From: Pirellulaceae bacterium
GTDB taxonomy: Bacteria > Planctomycetota > Planctomycetia > Pirellulales > Pirellulaceae
Direction: 5' to 3'
NCBI GenBank assembly: GCA_013002105.1
Contig: JABDKS010000679.1
Span: 1-23,988, forward strand
DNA: 23,988 nt
Positions 8,014 through 15,307 of this stretch are shown here, piece by piece. Position 1 is the first letter of the stretch. The number at the start of each line of letters is the position of its first letter. The notes beneath the pieces are model-generated. The model was not told the DNA's origin, made no database searches, and was given only the letters and a program-made list of their open reading frames with translations. Position numbers and translations under genes: made by a program.

Positions 8014-10206
8014 CTACTGCGTCTGTGCAACTGCTTGGATGGGTTTGATCTTATCGAACAGGGTGTTGGCAATTTTGGCCAGTTCGTTTTTGTCGCGAGC
8101 TTGTAGCGTAGGGATGTCTTTGTAGGGACCTCTGCCGATCAAACCGGAATCAAACATCGCGTTGCATCCTTCGGCGCAACCGACCACAGGAATACGGTTT
8201 GACAGTGCCGAGTCGACAATGCGAATGACGTGCTGGTGGTTGTCTTTATTCTTGTGGGTGAGGTCCCAGATTTCTCCGCCGATGAAAAAGATGGCGTCGA
8301 AATCCGCTGAATCTACATCGGTCAAGTTAATGTTTTCGTAGGGTGCTTTGATGTCCTGCCCAAATTCGTCGACTTCCGTGCCAAAGTTAGGCGAAGCGGT
8401 CACGAGATCCATGTTCCGTTCTTTCAGTAGACCGTCCATCACATTGAGTTCGTCTTCGTTAAATTTGCGAGACGACACCAGTACGAGTGCTCGCCCGTCA
8501 CCACCATTTCGAACCGCGCGGTCGCCGCCGACTCGCATGTCGGCGTACGGCATCTCGATATCCAGTGGCTTGGTCGAGGGCCAAAAGAGTGCCGTTGACA
8601 TTAGCGTACCGATGACAAGCACGATGCTGACCAGAATCGCCTGACGAGAGATTCGCGATGGGACGGCCGACGCGATCCGGTGGATACTGCCAAAGCGATT
8701 TGCTGGTGGCGTGATCGCTAGCACGGATTCGTTGGACTCAAGCGGCGGCGGCTCGGGGGGATGCGATACGATCATCTCTGCGGCTGGTTTGGAGCCTTCG
8801 GAGAGTCGCTGCAAATCATCGAGAACTTCGTTCATGTTTTGGTAGCGATTTGCAGGCTCTTTGGCGAGCATTTTTTGGATAACCGCATTGAACTCGGGCG
8901 TGATATCGCTCTTCAAGTACGAGCAAAGTGATTGCGGACGTGATTCACGGTGCGCGACCAGTCGTTGCATCACCGTTTCGCCCTCGAATGGCGGCCGTCC
9001 CACTGAAAGGTAGTACAACGTGCAACCGAGACTATAGATGTCAGATCGTTCGTCCGCGTTGCGACTGTCCAGAGCTTGTTCGGGTGACATGTAGTCGACC
9101 GTACCGATCACAACGCCAGTGTTTGTCATCGCGGCCAGGATTGACGCATCGGGATTATCGGTCACCAAAGTGCTGAAGCGTGCTAAGCCCAGATCGAGAA
9201 CTTTGACCAACAACGTATCCGAGTCAGGGTCGTGGCTGACGACGATATTGTGCGGTTTGACATCGCGATGAATCACGCCCTGGCCATGTGCATATCCCAG
9301 TGCCTCGGCAGTCTGCTGTGCGATATCCAGAATTTCGGACGCGGATAGGGGGCCTTCTTTTTTGACGCGTTTGGACAGATCGTCTCCGTCGATGTACTCC
9401 ATCACCAGGTAGGGAATTCCATTGGCCTCGTTCGCATCGTGTGCCACAACAATGTTGGGGTGCGTCAGGGACGCCAGTGCCCTCGCTTCGTTACGAAAAC
9501 GATCGATCACATCCTGGGACTGTCGCCCGGCTGCGTTGACGACCTTTAAACAAACAACACGTCCCATCCGGCTGTGGCGTGCTTTGAATACGCTGCCCAT
9601 GCCACCCTGGCCCAGCTTGTCCAAAATCGTGTAGTTGCCCAGCACCAGTCCTTTCCAGCGTCCGCGAAGCAGCAGACGAGCTTGAAATGGAGTCAGCTTG
9701 TGATTGTGGATCAACCGTTTGGCCAAACCGCTGCTATCGCTGCCGCTCTTGGACCGGTCCCAGCTTAAATCATCGAGAAACTGATCCAGTTCGGTTGGGG
9801 GCAGCAGACCGCTGCGTCGTAAGTTGTGGACAAAGTCCGCTTCGGAGATCGGTCGTGTTGGCGCCTTGTGATTGGACGTCGTGTCTTGCTGTGGCGGCGG
9901 AGAGTTTGCTGGTCGATGCTGTGCGGTATGGATCAGTTTGGATAAATGAGCATCCTGCGTCACTGCGTTTGGCTGTGACTTGCGGTGACGCGACGCGGGC
10001 AGTCCAGCTTGATGATCGCGAGTGGCTTTGAGGGGAGCCAAGACGGGGTCCCGTCGCTTGGCCAAGTCGTCGATGCGTTTTTGGCACGCGGGGCAACCGT
10101 CGATGTGGCCAAAAAATTGTTGCGCCTGCTGCTCCAACAAGCTGCCCGACACCAGCTGAGCAAGCTGCTGTGGCGTTGGGCACAGCGTGGTCGGCGTCGG
10201 TTTCAT
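8014..10206 (-). CDS. Membrane Ser/Thr protein kinase with N-terminal zinc anti-sigma motif and C-terminal DJ-1/PfpI-like domain
   Basis: A 730-residue protein. Residues 9-41 hold C9...H34-x3-C38-x2-C41, the zinc-binding anti-sigma (ZAS) pattern with RsrA-like spacing. A linker and the planctomycete pre-kinase segment (about 120-190, ending LTPFQARLLLRG) lead into a full Hanks-type kinase at about 192-467. The kinase has the glycine loop GQGGMGSV, K221, HRDVKPHN with D315, DLG (not DFG) at 338-340, and SPEQ. One membrane helix at 523-542 places the C-terminal 185 residues outside the cytoplasm. They form a DJ-1/PfpI-like domain (RALVLVSS at 572, FFIGGE at 640-645, GCAEG at 676-680, DSGLI). 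In a gap-free match to the usual ICHG elbow, the nucleophile Cys position is Ala, with Cys one residue earlier. The start is ATG 10206; a TTG at 10239 is also in frame. The ECF sigma gene lies 335 bp upstream. Confidence 0.9.
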   Translation of the reverse strand: MKPTPTTLCPTPQQLAQLVSGSLLEQQAQQFFGHIDGCPACQKRIDDLAKRRDPVLAPLKATRDHQAGLPASRHRKSQPNAVTQDAHLSKLIHTAQHRPANSPPPQQDTTSNHKAPTRPISEADFVHNLRRSGLLPPTELDQFLDDLSWDRSKSGSDSSGLAKRLIHNHKLTPFQARLLLRGRWKGLVLGNYTILDKLGQGGMGSVFKARHSRMGRVVCLKVVNAAGRQSQDVIDRFRNEARALASLTHPNIVVAHDANEANGIPYLVMEYIDGDDLSKRVKKEGPLSASEILDIAQQTAEALGYAHGQGVIHRDVKPHNIVVSHDPDSDTLLVKVLDLGLARFSTLVTDNPDASILAAMTNTGVVIGTVDYMSPEQALDSRNADERSDIYSLGCTLYYLSVGRPPFEGETVMQRLVAHRESRPQSLCSYLKSDITPEFNAVIQKMLAKEPANRYQNMNEVLDDLQRLSEGSKPAAEMIVSHPPEPPPLESNESVLAITPPANRFGSIHRIASAVPSRISRQAILVSIVLVIGTLMSTALFWPSTKPLDIEMPYADMRVGGDRAVRNGGDGRALVLVSSRKFNEDELNVMDGLLKERNMDLVTASPNFGTEVDEFGQDIKAPYENINLTDVDSADFDAIFFIGGEIWDLTHKNKDNHQHVIRIVDSALSNRIPVVGCAEGCNAMFDSGLIGRGPYKDIPTLQARDKNELAKIANTLFDKIKPIQAVAQTQ

Positions 10207-10541
10207 CAGGACGACTTGAAGGATCGGGCGGGAGGTCAAAGGACAGCGAAGTCAAAGGGTAGCGAAGTCAAAACTGCTGGGACGATTGCAACCCCGCGGC
10301 ACGGAACCATGAACGCACTGCCATAACGGTAGGGATCGAATCAGCGTTTGACCCTTGGAATGCCAACAATTCCAAAACGAGACGAAAGGGCAGCGACTGC
10401 GGCGTTGGATAGCAAGACCGTTGCATGTAGTTTGCCGGTATTGGGAGGCGTGCTGTCGCGAACGTCTGAATCTGTGATCCATTTTCGTCGCGAGGACGAT
10501 GGCCGGATCGCCTGAATGTCGATTTCGGAGTCGACCAATCA
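10207..10541. other. Long spacer between ECF sigma factor and kinase genes
   Basis: A 335-bp interval between two genes on the same strand. It holds the 16-bp repeats at 10235-10272. After the tandem TGA TGA that ends the sigma gene, its own frame stays open for 65 more codons (10538-10341, from a TTG). Another frame starts with an ATG overlapping the stop (TGATG at 10542). None of the three translations shows a domain, signal or helix pattern. The interval is treated as untranslated leader, with a small unrecognised protein as an outside possibility. Confidence 0.5.
10235..10272 (-). repeat. 16-bp direct repeats upstream of the kinase start
   Basis: The plus-strand unit is GTCAAAGGACAGCGAA (10235-10250). 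It is followed by a near-identical copy (10251-10266, two changes) and a third GTCAAA at 10267-10272. Read on the minus strand, this puts TTTGAC boxes exactly 16 bp apart, 29 to 66 nt before the kinase ATG. It may be an operator or sigma-recognition array, or a minisatellite. Confidence 0.75.
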
Positions 10542-11135
10542 TCAGTCAACTAGATCTTCGAGTACCAAGCGAAGCCGACGCCGGATTCGGTAATTGGCCT
10601 GACGAATCGTTTGCGGCGCGACGTCCAATTCCGTGGCGACGTCGGTGGGGCTGCGTTCGTGCAAGGCAACCTGTTCGAACGCTTTCCAATTTCGGGGATC
10701 AAATTCGTCTTTGATCAAATCCATGGCCCGTTGCACGATGAAAGCGTCTTCGCTGGCGGCTTGTTCTTCGCTTTCCTCGTCGAACGGATCCGCGACTTCT
10801 GCGATCCTGAGTTGTGCATCGGTACCGCCGGTGGGTGTTGCCTGTCGATTAGCTTTACGAAAATGGTCAACCGTTTTCGTTCGGCAGATTGTTTTTAGCC
10901 AGGATCGAAACGAAGCAACTGAACGTCGTGGTTCAAATTTCTTCAGGTTTTTAGCAACCGTTTGGAAGACATCTTGAAAGACGTCGGCCGTGTCCTCTTC
11001 GGACAACCCTGCGCTATGACACCACCGTTGGACCAGTGGTCCATACAAATGAACGAGTTGGTGCCAAGCCTCTTCGTCCTCGGCTACCGCACGTCCCAGC
11101 AGGCTCATCGAAGTAACATCTGAATTGACGGACAT
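10542..11135 (-). CDS. ECF-type RNA polymerase sigma factor
   Basis: A 197-residue sigma-70 family protein of the extracytoplasmic function type. Region 2 spans about 18-90, with the core-binding and -10-melting helices (EEAWHQLVHLYGPLVQRWC, ADVFQDVFQTVAKN, FRSWLKTICRTKTVDHFRK). Region 4, the helix-turn-helix that reads the -35, is at about 143-195 (KAFEQVALHERSPTDVATELDVAPQTIRQANYRIRRRLR). No region 3 is present and no C-terminal extension is seen. The acidic Gln/Glu-rich linker at about 112-130 is variable in the family. It is transcribed towards the kinase with the ZAS motif and is probably controlled by it; ECF factors paired with Ser/Thr kinases are a known planctomycete theme. The gene ends with two consecutive TGA stops. 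A housekeeping-like promoter is visible upstream. Confidence 0.92.
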   Translation of the reverse strand: MSVNSDVTSMSLLGRAVAEDEEAWHQLVHLYGPLVQRWCHSAGLSEEDTADVFQDVFQTVAKNLKKFEPRRSVASFRSWLKTICRTKTVDHFRKANRQATPTGGTDAQLRIAEVADPFDEESEEQAASEDAFIVQRAMDLIKDEFDPRNWKAFEQVALHERSPTDVATELDVAPQTIRQANYRIRRRLRLVLEDLVD

Positions 11136-11172
11136 TGCCAGACCCGTTGGAGGGAGAAACGTTCCAGTTGCG

Positions 11173-11199
11173 ATTATACACTGGCGATCCCGTTGCCAA
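11173..11199 (-). promoter_or_regulatory. Candidate sigma-70-type promoter of the ECF sigma gene
   Basis: On the minus strand a perfect TATAAT (11178-11173) is preceded by TTGGCA (11199-11194) with a 15-bp spacer. The spacer is 2 bp shorter than ideal. The start of transcription would be near 11166, leaving a leader of about 30 nt to the ATG at 11135. Confidence 0.4.
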
Positions 11200-11268
11200 T
11201 CGGGTTAGTAGGGAACACCGACAGGCAGGGTAAATGTCCCGTGAAATGGTTGCCTTATCAGAAAGTGC

Positions 11269-12336
11269 CTAATGTTCGCGGCGTTCGCTCACTGCATCAC
11301 TGAGATCCTGCAAAATCGCCTCGGTATCGTCCCAGCCGATACATGCGTCGGTGACACTTTTCCCGCGAACGAGTTCGTCATCGGATAGATTCTGACGACC
11401 TTCGACCAGATTGCTTTCGATCATCACTCCCATGATTCGATGATCACCGTCGGAAATTTGGCTGCAAACGTCCCGACACACATAGCGTTGACGTTTATGG
11501 ATTTTGCGGCTGTTGGCGTGACTGCAATCGATCATCAAACATGGCGTCAAGTTGGCTTTTTCCAAACTGGCCGATGCCATATCGATGCTTGCCGCGTCGT
11601 AATTGGTATGGGTGCCGCCGCGCAAAATGATATGACAGTCTGCGTTGCCAGTGGTGGCAAAGATCGCCGACGTGCCCTCTTTGGTGACCGAAAGAAAGTG
11701 GTGTGGACGCTGGGCCGAACAGATCGCATCGACAGCGATCTGGACGTTGCCGCTGGTGCCATTTTTGAAGCCGACTGGGCAGGAGAGTCCGGATGCGAGT
11801 TCGCGGTGTCCTTGGCTTTCGGTGGTTCGTGCTCCGATAGCGCCCCAGCCAACAAGATCCGCGATGTATTGTGGGCTGATCAGATCCAGATATTCCGTTC
11901 CGGTCGGCAAACCTAGTTGGTTGATATCGCGCAGTAGACCGCGGGCGGTACGCAGTCCTCGATTGATTTCGAAACTATCATCCAATCCCGGATCGTTGAT
12001 CAGACCTTTCCAGCCGACCGTGGTACGCGGTTTTTCGAAGTAGACGCGCATAACGATCAGCAACTGGTCTTGGTGCTTTTGTTGCTGTGCGGCAAGGAGT
12101 TTTGCGTACTCCATGGCGGCGTCGGGATCGTGAATCGAACAGGGGCCGATCACGACAACCAATCGATCGTCCTCGCGTTGCAGAATTCGCTGAATACCCG
12201 TACGTGCGCCGGCAACGGTCGCGGCGACATCGGGTTCCACGGGTATCTCTTCCATCAGTTCCCGCGGCGGCATCAGCTTTTTGATAGCGCGGATGCGTAA
12301 ATCATCTGTGGCGGGTGTTTGCGTCTTTTCGGTCAT
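11269..12336 (-). CDS. 3-deoxy-7-phosphoheptulonate (DAHP) synthase, class I (AroFGH type)
   Basis: A 355-residue cytoplasmic enzyme that condenses phosphoenolpyruvate and erythrose 4-phosphate, the first step of the shikimate pathway. Its length is typical of the E. coli AroF/G/H group. Motifs seen are GPCSIHD (metal ligand C66), KPRTTVGWKG (102-111), LPTGTEYLD (143-151), GARTTESQ, GFKNGTSGN (189-197), DCSHAN with H273, E307 and SVTDACIGW with D330. The four metal ligands match AroG C61/H268/E302/D326 in spacing, so the enzyme should be active. Which aromatic amino acid inhibits it cannot be told from the sequence by eye, so no paralogue symbol is given. It lies 93 bp after the L-serine dehydratase gene on the same strand, with a hairpin between them. 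No other shikimate genes are near. Confidence 0.95.
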   Translation of the reverse strand: MTEKTQTPATDDLRIRAIKKLMPPRELMEEIPVEPDVAATVAGARTGIQRILQREDDRLVVVIGPCSIHDPDAAMEYAKLLAAQQQKHQDQLLIVMRVYFEKPRTTVGWKGLINDPGLDDSFEINRGLRTARGLLRDINQLGLPTGTEYLDLISPQYIADLVGWGAIGARTTESQGHRELASGLSCPVGFKNGTSGNVQIAVDAICSAQRPHHFLSVTKEGTSAIFATTGNADCHIILRGGTHTNYDAASIDMASASLEKANLTPCLMIDCSHANSRKIHKRQRYVCRDVCSQISDGDHRIMGVMIESNLVEGRQNLSDDELVRGKSVTDACIGWDDTEAILQDLSDAVSERREH

Positions 12337-12390
12337 CGGTAACTGATGGAATGCTTGTTAGAAGTAAAAAGGAATGGGAGATTCGACTAT

Positions 12391-12435
12391 GGTTGATCAG
12401 CGAAAAACTGCAACCGGTCTACTGCTCGATCAACC
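12391..12435. terminator. Imperfect stem-loop at the end of the L-serine dehydratase gene
   Basis: GGTTGATC (12391-12398) pairs with GATCAACC (12428-12435). Three further base pairs form inside after a one-base bulge, leaving a loop of about 22 nt. It covers the stop codon at 12430-12432. It could end or attenuate transcription before the DAHP synthase gene. No U-run follows. Confidence 0.3.
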
Positions 12436-14046
12436 CCCTGTTTTACTACTCATTTTCAGCTTTGTAACGGTTGGTCCGCATCCGCAGCCTGTTCCGCATC
12501 CGCCGGCGAGGCGTTTTTCCAAGGCCAGTGATGTTGGCGTGGTGGCCAAGCCTCCCAAAGCCGTGCATCGATGTTCGCGCGGCATTCGCAATGCAACCTC
12601 TTTTGCTGCCTGGATCGTTTCGTCCAGTGGGATGACGCAGTCGAAACCAGCAATCGCCATGTTAGCGCATGACAGGGCGTTGCTAGCCGCCATTACGTTC
12701 TTTCCCAAACAGGGCACTTCGACCCGGTTGGCAACGGGATCGCAAATCAGCCCCAGCATGTTCTGCATCGCCATCGACGCGGCACCGGTGGATTGCGCGA
12801 GCGAGCCATGTGCGAACGTGACGAGTGCAGCGGCCGACATCGCAGCAGCCGAGCCGCCTTCGGCCTGACATCCTCCGACTTCCGCGGCAAAGCTCCAGTG
12901 CGTCGCAATAAAAACTCCAATCATCCCGGCTGCCAACATTCCCCTTGCGATCGCATCGTCTGACAACTGCATCGTTTCGCCAGCGGCAATGCAAGTTGCT
13001 GGCAGTGCCGCGCAAGCACCGGCGGTCGGCGCGGCGATGATCACACCCATCGAACTCTTTACCTCCATCATCGCAGTGGTGTAGAGCACGATTCGATTGA
13101 GCATGCCGCCGTCAAGCAGGCTACGGTCATCCATCATTCGCTGGAATTCGCCCGATTGAAAACCGAGTACACGGTCCTGGTAATGTGTCCCTGCCAAACC
13201 CTCTTGGATACTGTTGCGGAGGATGCTGACCAGGTCGGTCATTTTGTTGATGACAGCGGTTTCGCTCAGTGAGCTGCGAGCGGTTTCGTAATCGAGTGCT
13301 AGTTGCCAGAGCGGCAGGTCGCGGCCGTCATCGTAGCGAAGCATTTCGGCACAACTTTGGAATGGTACCCGCAGGCCGCGGCGTGACTGCACCGGAAGCA
13401 CGGGGGCGAGATGTTTGGCAATGCTGTCGGATGCAAGCGGCATGGCCTGGGAAATATCGTGATCAGAAAGTCGCGTTTGTGATTTTATTTGGGTGAACGT
13501 GATGTCGTCATCCGTTTGGACGTGAACATCGTCTGCGTTGACTTTCGTTCGCAGAAGTTCCGGATCTTGCGCGGCAGTCTTGTCCCAAATTAGCGTTTCG
13601 TGATAATCGCCGCCGATGTCGACCGTGACGCCATCGATCTGTTGAACTTGGAACATGCCGCCGCCGGTCGAAATCGCGATCAATGTGTGCTGGTCGCTGT
13701 GGTTGGACAAACTTAATCGATAGGTGTTGGGATGGGCGTCATCAAAATCGCCGTATTCAAATTTCAGCTCGATCCCTGCCTCGCGCAGATGCTCATGTGA
13801 ATCGGGGAGTCGCGGGTCGTCGGCATCCCAGCCCAACAAGCCACCAAAGAGTCCCATGTCGCTACCTTGACTGGTGTGGGTGGCTGGCAGCGATCCGTTA
13901 TTGTCGAACTGCACCAAGACGGAATCGATTTTTCCGTCCATCAGATCACGTGCGATTCGCCCAATTCGCAGGGCGGCGGCGCAGTGGGAACTGGACGGGC
14001 CCCGCATCACGGGACCGATCACATCGTTAAAAATACTGACGATCAT
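12430..14046 (-). CDS. L-serine ammonia-lyase (L-serine dehydratase), iron-sulfur, single chain
   Basis: A 538-residue enzyme deaminating L-serine to pyruvate and ammonia with a [4Fe-4S] cluster. The N-terminal beta domain begins MIVSIFNDVIGPVMRGPSSSH (PSSSH at 17-21), the family start pattern, which fixes the ATG at 14046; an upstream in-frame start would add 40 unrelated residues. The C-terminal alpha domain has APTAGAC, and the cluster cysteines are C393 (GGCQAEGG), C435 (GLICDPV) and C446 (VPCLGKN). Their spacing (42 and 11) equals that of the Legionella enzyme (C343, C385, C396). The protein is about 80 residues longer than the usual single-chain form, mostly from a longer region between the domains (about 150-260) and a tail. 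The tail contains C517, C521 and C523 in a Gly/Cys run. A cysteine near the C-terminus is the fourth-iron ligand in the Legionella structure, so one of these may play that part. Confidence 0.93.
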   Translation of the reverse strand: MIVSIFNDVIGPVMRGPSSSHCAAALRIGRIARDLMDGKIDSVLVQFDNNGSLPATHTSQGSDMGLFGGLLGWDADDPRLPDSHEHLREAGIELKFEYGDFDDAHPNTYRLSLSNHSDQHTLIAISTGGGMFQVQQIDGVTVDIGGDYHETLIWDKTAAQDPELLRTKVNADDVHVQTDDDITFTQIKSQTRLSDHDISQAMPLASDSIAKHLAPVLPVQSRRGLRVPFQSCAEMLRYDDGRDLPLWQLALDYETARSSLSETAVINKMTDLVSILRNSIQEGLAGTHYQDRVLGFQSGEFQRMMDDRSLLDGGMLNRIVLYTTAMMEVKSSMGVIIAAPTAGACAALPATCIAAGETMQLSDDAIARGMLAAGMIGVFIATHWSFAAEVGGCQAEGGSAAAMSAAALVTFAHGSLAQSTGAASMAMQNMLGLICDPVANRVEVPCLGKNVMAASNALSCANMAIAGFDCVIPLDETIQAAKEVALRMPREHRCTALGGLATTPTSLALEKRLAGGCGTGCGCGPTVTKLKMSSKTGG

Positions 14047-14091
14047 GAAACGCGGGTGGGTTGGTGGATCCAAGAGGCCATCTTGCTTCAC

Positions 14092-14097
14092 ATTGTA
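14092..14097 (-). promoter_or_regulatory. Possible -10 box of the L-serine dehydratase gene
   Basis: TACAAT on the minus strand lies about 46 nt before the ATG at 14046. No clear -35 was found at the right distance (TTGTCA lies 33 bp away). It is listed only because it sits in the short gap after the truncated patatin. Confidence 0.2.
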
Positions 14098-14169
14098 CGT
14101 GCTGTGCGTCGCTTTCCCGCGTGCCGAAGTTGACAAACGCAAAAACGGCGGGAAATACACACACAAACC

Positions 14170-14409
14170 TCAGAGTACGCTTGAACTTTCTTGCCTGCCG
14201 AATCGTTCGTAGAAATCGACGAGTTCGTTGCCACAGTGTCCGATGTCCACGCCCAACGCTGTGATTGCACCGGTGGACGTGCCTGCAATCAGGTCAAAGC
14301 AGTCACGTAGCTTGCGATCCATCTGCGATTCAAGTTCTTGCAGGAATCCAACGCCAAAGGCACCTCGAATCCCGCCGCCGTCGAATGCCAAAATTTGAAA
14401 ATGCGACAT
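14170..14409 (-). pseudogene. Truncated patatin-like phospholipase (N-terminal third only)
   Basis: A 79-residue frame that begins as a textbook patatin. It has ILAFDGGGIRG (oxyanion-hole glycines at 11-13, R15) and then FDLIAGTSTGA with the GxSxG nucleophile S45. It runs on to LVDFYERFGRQ and then stops after six unrelated residues. The family needs about 200 to 300 more residues, including the DG(A/G) motif that supplies the catalytic Asp. No other minus-strand frame between 14170 and the L-serine dehydratase start continues the homology, so the catalytic dyad cannot form. This looks like a gene remnant left by a deletion whose junction is near 14185. An AGGA lies 10 nt before the ATG, so the peptide could still be made. 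A functional mini-protein is possible but unlikely. Confidence 0.75.
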
Positions 14410-14491
14410 GGCGTGTCATTCCTGGAATCGATCGCGTGGTTAATCAAAATCGTCTGCTATCGACGTAGTCAGACGAGATCGCCGGGGTCAG

Positions 14492-15307
14492 TCAGTCGTC
14501 GCTTGGCAACGGAGACTTGCGAAAGTGTCCCAGGATCTTTTTGGTTGCCAGCGGAAAAATGCCAAGCAATCCGAAGGCGATGGCGAGCTGCGTCAGTTGC
14601 CCGGTCGAGAAAACGGCACCGGCGCCGTCTTGCGCCAGCGTGTTCAGATCGGGGACACGCGATCCGGCGTACGCGTAGACCGCTGTGCCCGGCAGCATTC
14701 CTATCTGGCTGACCCAGTAGAACGTTCTGGCTCTCAGCGGAGTCAGGCCCATGACCAGATTGATGACGAAAAACGGGAAAGCGGGAATCAGACGTAATGT
14801 AAAAAGGTAGAACGCGCCTTCCTTTTCCAATTGCTCGTTGAACGAGCTTAATCGATCGCCGAAACGGCCTTGTACGGTATCACGCAGAAGGTACCGACTG
14901 AGCAGAAAGGCGATCGTGGCGCCGATCGTCGACGCAAAACTGATCATCAGCAGGGCGCGCCAGAATCCAAAGTACCAGCCAAACACTAACGTCAACGCCG
15001 CAGCCCCAGGTAATGACAGTCCAGTGACGACTACGTAGACCAAGAAGGCAACGCCATAGACCAGCCAGGGATGCTGATTTTGAAAGTCACGGAGCTGGCT
15101 TTCTTTTGTCGCCAAACTCTCGAGTGAAAGTAAATCGCCAAATTCGTAGATGAACAGAGCGATGATGGCCGCCGCCATCACGAACACGGCCGGTTTGATC
15201 CATTGTGGGGAACGGGAATCCGAGTCGGCAGTTTTTCCCCGATGATCGGTTGGGTCTCCCCGATGATCGGTTGGAGATTCCGATGGCGGGTGCGAATCAG
15301 GCGGCAT
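14492..15307 (-). CDS. TVP38/TMEM64 family membrane protein (VTT/DedA-like domain)
   Basis: A 271-residue inner-membrane protein. A hydrophilic N-terminus of about 35 residues, rich in Pro, Ser and His, precedes the first helix (WIKPAVFVMAAAIIALFIYEF). The VTT domain follows with about five more helices. Its signature is LSLPGAAALTLVFGWYFG, then FLLSRYLLRD (the F-x3-SR motif), then TLRLIPAFPFFVINLVMGLTPLRARTFYWVSQIGMLPGTAVYAYAG. The R-x-x-P re-entrant loop is intact. Family members are thought to be lipid scramblases or transporters; the substrate of this one is unknown. The ATG at 15307 was preferred over an in-frame GTG at 15352. The N-terminal tail carries a 21-bp tandem duplication. It lies 82 bp upstream of the truncated patatin gene on the same strand. 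Confidence 0.88.
   Translation of the reverse strand: MPPDSHPPSESPTDHRGDPTDHRGKTADSDSRSPQWIKPAVFVMAAAIIALFIYEFGDLLSLESLATKESQLRDFQNQHPWLVYGVAFLVYVVVTGLSLPGAAALTLVFGWYFGFWRALLMISFASTIGATIAFLLSRYLLRDTVQGRFGDRLSSFNEQLEKEGAFYLFTLRLIPAFPFFVINLVMGLTPLRARTFYWVSQIGMLPGTAVYAYAGSRVPDLNTLAQDGAGAVFSTGQLTQLAIAFGLLGIFPLATKKILGHFRKSPLPSDD
15237..15278 (-). repeat. 21-bp tandem duplication inside the VTT protein gene
   Basis: Units at 15237-15257 and 15258-15278 share CCCCGATGATCGGTTGG and differ only in the last four bases. They encode PTDHRGD and PTDHRGK in the hydrophilic N-terminal tail. The frame is kept, so the length of the tail can vary without harming the membrane domain. Confidence 0.85.

Noticed and set aside
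10252..10549. Two minus-strand frames of 93-96 codons between the sigma factor and kinase genes, one starting in a TGATG overlap
   Set aside because: They overlap each other, are rich in Arg/Ser/Cys/Trp and show no structure or motif. The start overlap alone is not enough.
11440..11916. Plus-strand frame of 158 codons opposite the DAHP synthase gene
   Set aside because: It is the shadow of a highly conserved enzyme gene on the other strand.
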